A stretch of 64,000 nucleotides of DNA from Hyphomonadaceae bacterium ML37 (GTDB lineage: Bacteria; Pseudomonadota; Alphaproteobacteria; Caulobacterales; Maricaulaceae): assembly GCA_027627685.1 (NCBI GenBank), contig CP091241.1:1168347-1232346 (forward strand). Reading direction: 5' to 3'. Below are positions 35,602-43,393 of the stretch, piece by piece; within the stretch, counting starts at the first letter, position 1; the number at the start of each line of letters is the position of its first letter. The position numbers and the translations under genes are program-made. Under the pieces are notes generated by a model. The model saw nothing but the letters and a program-made list of their open reading frames with translations, searched no databases and was not told the origin of the DNA.

Positions 35602-36116
35602 CGGCTGCCGACCAAACGTTCAGCGCCATCTCAAAGCTCGACGCCTCCCACGAGGTCTCGCAATTTGATTGCGGTAAAGAGCCGCTCAATCGGTTCCTGC
35701 AACGCCACGCGCTCGTCAATCTGAAAGCAGGCAGCGCCCAGACCTATGTCGTCTGTCTCGAAAAGCAGCGCGTCGTGGGGTATTACAGCCTTGCGGTCGG
35801 CGCCGTTGAGTATGGCGACGCCCCCAGCCGGGTCGCCACGGGACTTGCCCGCCACCCGATCCCTGTCATGCTTCTGGCCCGCCTTGCCGTCGACCGGAAC
35901 CAGCAGGCAAAGGGGCTTGGCAGGGCGCTGCTCAAGGACGCCCTTCTGCGCACGGTTGAAGCCGCTGACATTGCGGGCATAAGGGCGCTCATCGTTCACG
36001 CCAAGGACGATGAGGCGCGCGCCTGGTATGAGGCTTTTGATTTCGAGCCAAGCGCGACAGACCCGTATCACCTCTTCTTGCTGATGAAAGACCTGCGCGC
36101 GCTCGTCGGCGCGTGA
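35598..36116 (+). CDS. tacT: TacT-like GNAT acetyltransferase toxin
   Basis: This 172-residue protein starts at the GTG overlapping the antitoxin stop. The GNAT fold is shown by LDASHEVSQFDCGKEPLNRF, the acetyl-CoA loop region LAVDRNQQAKGLGRALLKDA and the conserved Tyr in ARAWYEAFDFEPS. Relatives acetylate the amino group of charged tRNAs and stop translation. The frame is intact, so the pair may be active. Confidence 0.87.
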   Translation: MTAADQTFSAISKLDASHEVSQFDCGKEPLNRFLQRHALVNLKAGSAQTYVVCLEKQRVVGYYSLAVGAVEYGDAPSRVATGLARHPIPVMLLARLAVDRNQQAKGLGRALLKDALLRTVEAADIAGIRALIVHAKDDEARAWYEAFDFEPSATDPYHLFLLMKDLRALVGA

Positions 36117-36190
36117 TCACATCTTTATCAGAGCGCGAGAGTGCGCTGTGCCCGGAAGCTTTCCGGCAGTCTCGCAGCTGTCAGGCCTGC

Positions 36191-36604
36191 TTATGGATTA
36201 AAGGGGTTCAGCACGTCCACGTCCAGCCCGGCCACATCCGCCGTGTTGCGCGTCACGAGTGTCAGACCGTTGGCCTTGGCCGTCGCCGCCAGCAATGCGT
36301 CGATCACGGGCGCCGGACGGATCGCGTTCATTCGGCCCCATTCCTCGGCGACGGCGGTGTCGACGGGGAGCACCCGGTCTGCGAAGCCCGCAATGACATC
36401 GCCGAGCCACGCCTCGAGCGCGTCGGCCTTTCGAGGATCGCGGCGACGTGCAAGCTCCACGCCCTTGCGGATCTCACCCAGCACCAGCGCGCTGAGCCAC
36501 AGATCATCTTCGGCAACGCCCGCCCACCAGGCCGCCACGGCGCGATCGCACCGGTCGCCCTTGCGCACTTCTGAAATGATGTTGGTGTCGATCAGGAAGC
36601 TCAC
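36191..36604 (-). CDS. vapC: VapC/FitB-type PIN-domain toxin
   Basis: This 137-residue PIN ribonuclease has its acidic residues in FLIDTNIISE, LVLGEIRKGVE, VIDALLAATA and LTLVTRNTADV. It starts at a GTG that overlaps the stop of the antitoxin gene. Its last ~20 codons (VTRNTADVAG ... NPFNP) recur as degraded copies at 46.4 kb and 52.5 kb. Confidence 0.88.
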   Translation of the reverse strand: MSFLIDTNIISEVRKGDRCDRAVAAWWAGVAEDDLWLSALVLGEIRKGVELARRRDPRKADALEAWLGDVIAGFADRVLPVDTAVAEEWGRMNAIRPAPVIDALLAATAKANGLTLVTRNTADVAGLDVDVLNPFNP

Positions 36605-36885
36605 AGGGAAACGTCGCGCCCGAAATCGCGCGGTCGCTCAAGATCGATCCCTTCGAGCGGCGCTGCCGCGAGCAGTGCCTTGAGGCCGCCGCTGCGGGGC
36701 GTGGCGATCCTCTCGCGCAGGATAGCGCGCGTCTCACTCTCGCGCTCGGGATCGCCGAGGGCAGTGGCGACCTCCCGCACGAGGGCGGCGTCCTCCTTGC
36801 GGACCTGCACTTCGACGCGCACGAACCCCTGCCGCTGGCGGCGCTTGCGCCATTGGGTGACGGGAGACGGATCGGTGCTGGCCAT
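36601..36885 (-). CDS. vapB: VapB-like antitoxin
   Basis: This 94-residue protein starts at the ATG with GGAGGG six bases upstream (an ATG at 36897 is in frame but weaker). A basic DNA-binding N-terminal region (QWRKRRQRQGFVRVEVQVRK) is followed by a toxin-binding tail (GLKALLAAAPLEGIDLERPR). It overlaps vapC. Part of its 5' half plus promoter is duplicated at 59.86-60.02 kb. Confidence 0.8.
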   Translation of the reverse strand: MASTDPSPVTQWRKRRQRQGFVRVEVQVRKEDAALVREVATALGDPERESETRAILRERIATPRSGGLKALLAAAPLEGIDLERPRDFGRDVSL

Positions 36886-36897
36886 ATTGCCCTCCAT

Positions 36898-36921
36898 TGA
36901 CCGGAAATATTACCGGAAATG
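36898..36921 (-). promoter_or_regulatory. vapBC operator repeats
   Basis: ACCGGAAAT occurs twice, 12 bases apart, immediately upstream of vapB. Similar ACCGGAAA / GCCGGAAAT copies stand in front of the duplicated vapB scrap at 60.0 kb. The rest of the gap to 37359 holds no gene I can support. Confidence 0.45.
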
Positions 36922-37359
36922 CGGGGGTGCGGCAACCGGGTTCAAAAGCGCGATGTCAAGGTCACACCGCTCATCTGAGACATTTTTGCGTGAGACACCG
37001 CGAGGCGAGACGGTTCCGGCCAGAGAGGCTACAAAACAACCAGACTAGGATACTTGCGCACGAGCTGGCCTGTGGTGCTCGCGAGCTGGATCCCGCCCTG
37101 GACCCCGCAGTCCAGGACGGAGTCCAGACGGACCTGCGCACGGGCGGTTTGCAAGGCTCGCTTGCCTGCCTTCTGCCCTTGCGAAAACCGTCTCTGGAGG
37201 CGGTTTTGAGACGGTCTTTCCGGTTCAAACGATGACCGGTTGACCGGAAAAACAGTCTCCGCCCTCTCGTAAGCCATTGATTGTACGGTTCCTTTCCGTT
37301 CACTTCGTATGCTGGCGGGCTAAGCGCGCCATATCGCTAGCGCCAGAGCGATTTTTTTG

Positions 37360-37515
37360 GGAAGCCACCCTTTGCGGAAGCCACCCCGATACGCCTGAAA
37401 TCCACAATAAAACAGTGACATAGGCGGTGGATTCCAAGGTGGGTTCCCTGGACTCCGGAAGCCACCCGGAGTCCACCCGGGAAGCCACTGGAATCCACCC
37501 GCCGGAATCCACCCC
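37360..37515. repeat. Second repeat cluster: about nine GGAAKCCACC units
   Basis: The decamer GGAA(G/T)CCACC and close variants (GGAGTCCACC, GGAATCCACC, inverse GGTGGATTCC) occur about nine times in 155 bases, mostly in one orientation, at spacings of about 11-17 bases. No credible protein is encoded. It resembles the GTGAACCTT cluster 3.5 kb to the left in style but not in sequence. Confidence 0.6.
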
Positions 37516-37594
37516 CGCCAGCCCACAGGATCAGCGTCATACCCTTTGGCTCGTCACTGGCCTGTATGACACACGGGTGGATCGATGTCCGAAT

Positions 37595-38305
37595 TCAGGG
37601 GCGGCTGCAACTGGATGAGGTAAAGATTCCCGAGATATGGTCCCTGCAAGCGGGTGCGGGCCGGCTCTGGGGGCGAGGAGGGGGCGTGGGGGCTACCGGC
37701 GCCGGCGCCGGTATGGTCGTGCCGATCCGGGCCAGCTCCGTGCGGATTTCGGCCAGTTGCAGTGAAATGCGCGAGTAGCGGTCTTGTGCCCGCGTCCAGT
37801 TCGACAACTCGTCCGAGCACGCATTGAAACCCGTCGCGCCGTAACCTCCTGCCCCGCCGGGAGTTTGTGCACAGAACATGTAGGCCTGGCAGGCGGAGAC
37901 GGCCAGCCGGTAGGAGGCATCGATATCGAGATCCAGAATGCGGCTGAGCCGGATGCGCTCGCTGGCTTCAGCCGGGCCCGCGTCCTGCCCGAGCGGTTCG
38001 CGGCGGTATACGGCGTCTGTTGCCTGACGTGTCGCGGCCTGTCCGGTCAGGAAGGCGTGCCAGTGCGGATCGCGCGAGATTTCCGCGAACTGGCGCTGCA
38101 TTACGCGGTGCTGCTCCTCCAGACCGCTGACCGAGCAGATCCGTTCAGCCACTGCGGCGGTCTCGTGGCGGGAAAGCCCCGCCATATGACCCGTCAGCGG
38201 TGCGGCCGGCGGGGACTGGGTGCACCCCGTCACAAACAGGGCTATGCTCAGGGCAAGCCCGGCAGGGGCGGTGCTTCTGGCCTGGATATATCGTGTGCGC
38301 TGCAT
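37595..38305 (-). CDS. Hypothetical lipoprotein, partner of the Sel1/peptidoglycan-binding protein
   Basis: This protein of about 236 residues (start at 38305 with GGGG upstream; ATGs at 38323 and 38377 are possible) has a lipoprotein signal: LALSIALFVTG then Cys. The helical middle is followed by a Pro-rich segment (PAPAPVAPTPPPRPQSRPAP). Several cysteines remain (SACQAYMFC, NACSDEL), suggesting disulfides. It lies 32 bases after the upstream lipoprotein gene and is probably co-transcribed. The family is not recognised. Confidence 0.6.
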   Translation of the reverse strand: MQRTRYIQARSTAPAGLALSIALFVTGCTQSPPAAPLTGHMAGLSRHETAAVAERICSVSGLEEQHRVMQRQFAEISRDPHWHAFLTGQAATRQATDAVYRREPLGQDAGPAEASERIRLSRILDLDIDASYRLAVSACQAYMFCAQTPGGAGGYGATGFNACSDELSNWTRAQDRYSRISLQLAEIRTELARIGTTIPAPAPVAPTPPPRPQSRPAPACRDHISGIFTSSSCSRP

Positions 38306-38337
38306 GTCCCCTGGTTCTCCCATGAATGGTGAGGCCG

Positions 38338-39924
38338 TTATGGCGTCTCGCCTCGAAGCACCTCGGCTGAAAGGCAAGGCAGGCTGATTTGCTCGAGATA
38401 GGCTCGATCTATGTGGTCCTGCTCCCAGGTCTGGAACAGCACATCGCCCCGGGCTTCCGCCGACCGCGCCAGCTCACCGCTGATATGCCGCCAGCGTTGC
38501 GCTGAACTCCCGGAGGCCTGATACGCTCGCGCGGCGCGCCACTCGCGGGCGACGGGGTGGCCCAGGCGCGCCGCCGCGGCGAGGTGCGCGTCAGCGAGAT
38601 CGGTGTTTTCGATGATGCCGCAAAGCCGGTAGCTGCCCAGCACGGCGCCGGTGCCGTAGATGATCGCCAGATTGAAATAGGCATCGCCATCCCCGCGCCG
38701 GGCGGCAAGATCGAGCCACTCAAGGGCCAGATCGGTATTCTGCTCCACGCCCAGACCGACTGCATACATGATGCCCAGCGTGTTCTGGATGTGGGAATCG
38801 CGCGCTGTTTGCGCTGCATGGCACATCAAGAGCACGGTCTGCCGGGGCGACAGGACGCCGGTCTCGTCATATCCGAGTTCCCGCTGAAAGCTTCTGACGG
38901 CCCGGGTTGTCACCGGGCCATACCGGCCATCGATCTCCTCGCCATAATGGCCAAGGGCGCTCAGGGCGCGCTGCCGGATGGACAGGCGGATGGTGTCGCC
39001 CGCGGAGCCGGGCCGGATGCGCGACAGTCTTTCCAAACTTGATGCCGAGCTGATGCACTGGACCGTATGGGCCTGTAGCCGCTGTTGCGCCACAAGGGCG
39101 GCCTGGGCGCCGAACAGGCGGCCCCAGTCAGACGCGATGCGCCAGCTTTCAATCGCCCTTTCCAAGGCTGTGTCGGTCGGCTGCAACCCGATCGTGGCCT
39201 GTCCGCCGCGATATCCCCCGGGACACGCCCGGTCAGCCCCGGTCCCGTCTCCCGTGAACGCACCGTCCGTCAGGCACTGGACATCCTGGCGGGCAAGCTC
39301 GGCATCGCCTTTGAGCAGCCAGTGGCGCGCACAATCGGCATAAACGCGTCCGACAATCTCTCGCGACAGGCAGATGGATCCGGACACGGAGTCCGCAGGG
39401 CTGCGCGCCATCAGCCCGGATGCAGCCAGACCGCCACCCTGTATGCAGATAGAATCCCCGTGTTGCTGCGCCGCCCAGGGAAGCTGGGGACAGGATGTCG
39501 GGCAGGGCGGGGTGCGCACCACCGTTTCGTAATGCCTGAAAACCCGGTCCTCACCGGCCACAGACAGGGTCCGGGTGATCTCATCCAGCGCCACGGGCCG
39601 GTTCGGGTCGCCATCATTCTGCACCCATCGGCGCAATGCCGCCACATCCGTCGGGCTCAGGCGCTGGCGGCCGTCCGGGGACAGGAGCTCGCTATATCCC
39701 CGGTAACATGCGTAAGACACAGACTCTGTCCCGCACGGCTGCGGTGATCGCGGCTCCATGGCCGCGGCCGTTACCATGCAGGCTTGGTCAAGGATTTGGC
39801 CAATATCCATATCGGTAGGGCCTGGCCGGCATGCGCTCAAGACATATGAAGCCAGCATAATGGCGGCGATACCGCTCCAGCCGACACGCCACTCGGCCAC
39901 GTGCATTCCTGACGAAGACTTCAT
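38338..39924 (-). CDS. Lipoprotein with peptidoglycan-binding domain and Sel1 repeats
   Basis: This protein of about 528 residues has an N-terminal lipoprotein signal (WSGIAAIMLASYVLSA then Cys). A Cys-containing middle is followed by a peptidoglycan-binding domain (LSALGHYGEEIDGRYGPVTT, RAVRSFQRELGYDETG). Sel1/TPR-like repeats come last (NTLGIMYAVGLGVEQNTDLA, AYFNLAIIYGTGAVLG, DAHLAAAARLGHPVA). It should be tethered to a membrane and contact the wall in the periplasm. The start is uncertain (39924 or 39963; the open frame extends to 40008). With the following lipoprotein it forms an unexplained envelope pair. Confidence 0.7.
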   Translation of the reverse strand: MKSSSGMHVAEWRVGWSGIAAIMLASYVLSACRPGPTDMDIGQILDQACMVTAAAMEPRSPQPCGTESVSYACYRGYSELLSPDGRQRLSPTDVAALRRWVQNDGDPNRPVALDEITRTLSVAGEDRVFRHYETVVRTPPCPTSCPQLPWAAQQHGDSICIQGGGLAASGLMARSPADSVSGSICLSREIVGRVYADCARHWLLKGDAELARQDVQCLTDGAFTGDGTGADRACPGGYRGGQATIGLQPTDTALERAIESWRIASDWGRLFGAQAALVAQQRLQAHTVQCISSASSLERLSRIRPGSAGDTIRLSIRQRALSALGHYGEEIDGRYGPVTTRAVRSFQRELGYDETGVLSPRQTVLLMCHAAQTARDSHIQNTLGIMYAVGLGVEQNTDLALEWLDLAARRGDGDAYFNLAIIYGTGAVLGSYRLCGIIENTDLADAHLAAAARLGHPVAREWRAARAYQASGSSAQRWRHISGELARSAEARGDVLFQTWEQDHIDRAYLEQISLPCLSAEVLRGETP

Positions 39925-39963
39925 ACGCGCACCCAGCCGGCCTTGGTAACGCAAACTCATCAG

Positions 39964-40600
39964 AGTCAGCGCCCGGACCGGATAAACAACCACCACCCCT
40001 CGTGGCATTGTTAATTAATTCTAAACGGCCTGATTAATCAATTCCGGCTCGCTTAAGTTATTATTGTAAGCACAACCTATTGGGCCAGCCGGGCTTGGAG
40101 TGCTGCCTTTAGGCCGCTTCAGGGTTTTGGCGATCGATCCGTCCTTGGCAAGCTTCAGCGATTGTCATGGTCGGGCGGCGCTGCGTGAGCCGCGCCGCCG
40201 GGACGCGGCCGTGCGTCATCAAACAGGCAGGCCCCCGCGACGGGCGCTTCGATCCGTGCGCGGCGCGAAGCCTGTGTGGTCAACGGAATCTTAGGCCAAT
40301 CAGGTTATGGCTGCAGGGTTGAGTTGCGCCCGGGCGCAACAGGATCGGCCTCCAGAAGGGAGCGGCCATGAGACCTATGACGGCATGCCCCGCCCCTGTG
40401 GCTCAAAGCCTTGACGGGCCTGGCTGCGCACTGCCCCTGTCCGGAGGACCGGCTCATCCGGCCTGCGCCGTCACGGCTGGCTCCATCACACTCTTCGATG
40501 TCAGGGTTAACAGCCGGTTAGCGGCGTGCGGCGGGCATGGCCTGCTGGCGATGGCCAATACGCACGATCCGGCCCGCCTGCGGCCCGTCTGCGGGGTGGG
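39964..40600. other. Intergenic region between divergent lipoprotein operon and flagellin
   Basis: An A+T-rich block (about 40008-40075, TTAATTAATTCTAAACGG) is a likely promoter area for the leftward lipoprotein pair. The remaining ~500 bases are GC-rich and show no frame with coding character or a known promoter motif. Confidence 0.4.
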
Positions 40601-41587
40601 TTGACCGTGCTCACGATCAACACCCAACCGGGCGCTATGATCGCCCTGCAAAATCTCAATCACACCCATCGTGACCTGATGCAGGGACAAGACCGCATCG
40701 CCACGGGCCTCAAGGTCGCCTCAGCCAGGGATAATGGCGGCGTCTACGCCATCGCACAGGGCATGCGCTCCGAGCTTGGCGGCCTGCGCGCCGTGCAGCA
40801 GTCCCTGGATCGGGCGGTGACGGCCGTCGACATTGCGATCGCGGGCGGCGAGGCGATCCAGGACCTGCTGATCGAGATGAAGGGCATTGCCCTGGCGGCC
40901 ACCGACACCTCGCTTGATCTGGCCGCCATCACCAGCCTGAACGAGGACTTCAAGGCGCTTCGCGATCAGATCAACACGGTGGTCAGCTCGGCCGAGTTCA
41001 ACGGGGTCAATATCCTTGACTGGCCCCCGCCTCCGCCCCTGCCTCCAGGCTTCCCCTCCCCGCCGCCGGGCTCCCCAAACGGCCTGCCGCCAGCGGGCTC
41101 GGTCGCCTTCACGGCCATGACCGGCGCCGGGGAGGGCTAGGTAATCGAGATCCGCCATGAAAACATGCGCTTCTCCTTGAATAATACTCACGATAACGGC
41201 CTGATAAAGCTCAACTCAACATGGGATTTTATTTACTTCTCAGTGGGGCCGATGCTTTTGGTCGGCGGAAGCGGAACCAATACCCAAAGGGCGGCGCTTA
41301 TCGCTGACCGGCTCGATCAATCGATCATCGAAGTGGGCAAGGGCTTGTCTCGTCTCGGGACCGTGTCCAAGCGGCTGGAAATCCAGAACACATTCGCCGG
41401 CAAGCTGTCGGATGCTATGGAAACGGGCATCGGCAACCTGGACGCCGCGGACATGGCCAGGGAGTCGGCCAGGGTCCAGGCGCTGCAGGTCAAGCAGCAG
41501 CTGGGGCTCCAGGCGCTCTCCATCGCCAATGCGGCGCCCGGTGCCATACTCGGCCTGTTCGACCCGCCGCGCAGCGCGCGGGCATGA
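40601..41587 (+). pseudogene. Flagellin gene split by one in-frame UAG codon
   Basis: The N-terminal flagellin domain (LTINTQPGAMIALQNLNHTH, DRIATGLKVASARDNGGVYA, SSAEFNGVNIL) and the C-terminal domain (GIGNLDAADMARESARVQAL, KQQLGLQALSIANAAPGAIL) lie in the same frame. They are separated by a proline-rich linker (PPPPPLPPGFPSPPP) and a TAG at 41138-41140. Readthrough gives about 328 residues, a normal flagellin size. The start is TTG 40601 or GTG 40607, neither with a good ribosome-binding site. It is probably a dead extra flagellin carried by the island. Confidence 0.8.
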
Positions 41588-41705
41588 TCGTGCCGCGGCG
41601 CGTCGCGCGGAAGCGATCAGGCCGCGAGGCGCTTCATGAAGGTCAGACATTCACCGCTGTGAAGGCTGAGCGGCTGATTGACACAGCACCCGAGGCTGAT
41701 GCGGC

Positions 41706-41876
41706 ATGAAACAGTCGCGCGCGATGTCCATGATCGAGGCGCTGGCCAATGTCGCCGTTGGCTATGGCGTGGCCGTGCTCACTCAGATCGCGGTGTTCCC
41801 ACTGTTCGCGCTCTCGGTCACGCTGACCGAGAACCTGATCATGGGCGGGCTGTTCACCATCGTCAGCCTATTGATT
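41706..41876 (+). pseudogene. DUF7220 membrane protein, 3' truncated
   Basis: MKQSRAMSMIEALANVAVGY and the two-helix continuation up to FTIVSLLIEAR match the small DUF7220 proteins of prophages and islands. The usual basic C-terminal end is missing. At about 41877 the sequence switches to an oppositely oriented alpA fragment. Confidence 0.55.
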
Positions 41877-41994
41877 GAGGCCCGAGACGGAGCGGCGGCG
41901 GGAAGTCGCCCCTGCCCATCAGGACATAGATGGTGCTTCTGCTGACACCTGTGCGATTGAGGACTTCACGCATGCGAAGGATATGTGTGGCCAT
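41877..41994 (-). pseudogene. AlpA-family regulator, 3' truncated
   Basis: The first 38 residues (MATHILRMREVLNRTGVSRS, TIYVLMGRGDFPPPLRLG) are a classic AlpA-type helix-turn-helix start. The gene then runs into the truncated DUF7220 gene on the other strand. It lies six bases after the DUF3489 gene, as in an operon. Confidence 0.6.
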
Positions 41995-42000
41995 GGCCTG

Positions 42001-42531
42001 TTACTCCGCGCAGATGGCGTAAATCCGCCCGCGTCCCTCGACCTTGTGCGACGTGATCGTCAGGCCGAGCTTCTTCTTGAGCGCGCCGGACATGGCTCCG
42101 CGCACAGTGTGCGATTGCCATCCGGTCGCTGAGGCGATCTCCTCGATGGTTGAGCCCTCCGGCGCGCGCAGCATGGCGATGAGCAGAGCTTGTTTGCTGC
42201 CGTGCCGTGACTTTGTGGTCTCTACTGAGCCAGTATCAGCACCGTCAGGTACAGGCACTTGTTCGCTGTCCTCGACAATTCCCAGTGCGCGGAAAGCAAG
42301 CGGCGTCGCCCGCAGGGTGATCGGACCATGCGTCTCGTCGTGCCGCCATACCGTATCGAGATCAACCGCGGGAATCTCTTCGATCAAGCGCTGTTTGAGC
42401 AGGCTTTTGCAGACGTTGCCAACCGCGCCGCCTTTGATCTTGGCGGTAATTGGAAAGACGAATCCGTCGACCCGGGCGCACGCGGCGCTGAGAATGACGG
42501 TTTGGGCTTCGGAAAGTTGGATTTGAGCCAT
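42001..42531 (-). CDS. DUF3489 domain protein
   Basis: This 176-residue protein starts with AGGAGGT six bases upstream (an ATG at 42567 is in frame but unsupported). The C-terminal DUF3489 region (KQALLIAMLRAPEGSTIEEI, ATGWQSHTVRGAMSGALKKK) is winged-helix-like and typical of alphaproteobacterial islands. It may be a regulator. The alpA fragment follows it. Confidence 0.75.
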   Translation of the reverse strand: MAQIQLSEAQTVILSAACARVDGFVFPITAKIKGGAVGNVCKSLLKQRLIEEIPAVDLDTVWRHDETHGPITLRATPLAFRALGIVEDSEQVPVPDGADTGSVETTKSRHGSKQALLIAMLRAPEGSTIEEIASATGWQSHTVRGAMSGALKKKLGLTITSHKVEGRGRIYAICAE

Positions 42532-42677
42532 CGACTGACCTCCTGAACGAGGAGGCGCGACCATCACGCCTCTTCTACGACCCCAAGCCCGCCATGGCGG
42601 GCGAGAGGCGTGAGACGTGAGCGTTCAGGCGTGCGCCATCAGGACCAGCATGACGCACCCCGGCGATCTGGCGCGCA

Positions 42678-42857
42678 TCACGCAGGCCCCACGGTGTAGC
42701 TGTGTGCCCCGTCAGCGCGCTTCAGGCGGTTGGCTTGGTGCATGGCTTCCAGCGGCGTCAGATGCCCGCTGATCAGTTGCTCGCTGTGAGGGGTGGCGCC
42801 GCGTGTCAGGCGGTCGCAGCGATAGACCGCCCAAGGCATGTTCGTTTGCGCGCTCAT
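42678..42857 (-). CDS. Small island protein (59 aa)
   Basis: The frame MSAQTNMPWAVYRCDRLTRG ... GAHSYTVGPA starts at an ATG that overlaps the stop of the preceding gene. It is the third of three small genes joined by four-base overlaps, which supports real translation. No family recognised. Confidence 0.5.
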   Translation of the reverse strand: MSAQTNMPWAVYRCDRLTRGATPHSEQLISGHLTPLEAMHQANRLKRADGAHSYTVGPA

Positions 42858-43018
42858 GACGCGCCCCCGTGTGCGGCGGCGATGGCTAGCGCCATGTCGA
42901 GGCTTGGCGCGGTCATGGGATCGCCGCTGAGCGTGCAGCCATAGACCCAGAAGGTCTCACCCCATGGCTCAAGGCTGCGCCAGATCTCGATGCGGTCATG
43001 GGCGAACACCCGGCTCAT
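42854..43018 (-). CDS. Small island protein (54 aa)
   Basis: The frame MSRVFAHDRIEIWRSLEPWG ... AIAAAHGGAS overlaps its upstream and downstream neighbours by four bases each (ATGA). Aromatic-rich and probably globular. Unknown family. Confidence 0.5.
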   Translation of the reverse strand: MSRVFAHDRIEIWRSLEPWGETFWVYGCTLSGDPMTAPSLDMALAIAAAHGGAS

Positions 43019-43236
43019 GGGGCGCACTCGCCTTCGCTGAACGCCGCGTCGGTGACGCGCGTCAGGAGCTCGGCGTAGTGCGCGAGGGTTCCCACATGGC
43101 CCCAGTTGATCTGGTCGGGGCTGGCGTTGAAGTGCTCGTCGCTCAGGCTCGCGAGCCGGGCGAGCATGGCGTCGATCTCGGCCTTTCTGGCGATGAAGGC
43201 GTCGATGGCTCTGGGCGTGTCAGGGGTCTGGGTCAT
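43015..43236 (-). CDS. Small island protein (73 aa)
   Basis: The frame MTQTPDTPRAIDAFIARKAE ... LLTRVTDAAFSEGECAP has GGGAGA upstream of the ATG. It heads the three-gene mini-operon running to 42678. It is helical and its function is unknown. Confidence 0.55.
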   Translation of the reverse strand: MTQTPDTPRAIDAFIARKAEIDAMLARLASLSDEHFNASPDQINWGHVGTLAHYAELLTRVTDAAFSEGECAP

Positions 43237-43335
43237 GGCGGTCTCCCGTGTGTGCTGGTGACCCCATACAGGCTCTGTCCGCGTCACTTATCAACTCAAT
43301 AAGCACCTGTTCTGGAACAATAATCGGAGCGCGCC

Positions 43336-43393
43336 ATGCAGGGGATGAGCGAGCGCCAGTACGCCGCCCATGCGGGGCTTTCGCGCGGAGCGT
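43336..43393 (+). pseudogene. 5' scrap of a helix-turn-helix gene
   Basis: About 19 codons (MQGMSERQYAAHAGLSRGA) look like the start of a small HTH or terminase-small-subunit-like protein. The sequence then runs straight into the 3' end of the convergent O-antigen ligase gene, marking another junction. Confidence 0.3.

Noticed and set aside
37360-37515. CRISPR array at the GGAAKCCACC cluster
   Set aside because: The units are about 10 bp at irregular short spacing, without spacers or cas genes.
41165-41587. Separate gene for the flagellin C-terminal domain
   Set aside because: It is in the same frame as the N-terminal part, lacks a ribosome-binding site, and is explained by a single UAG.
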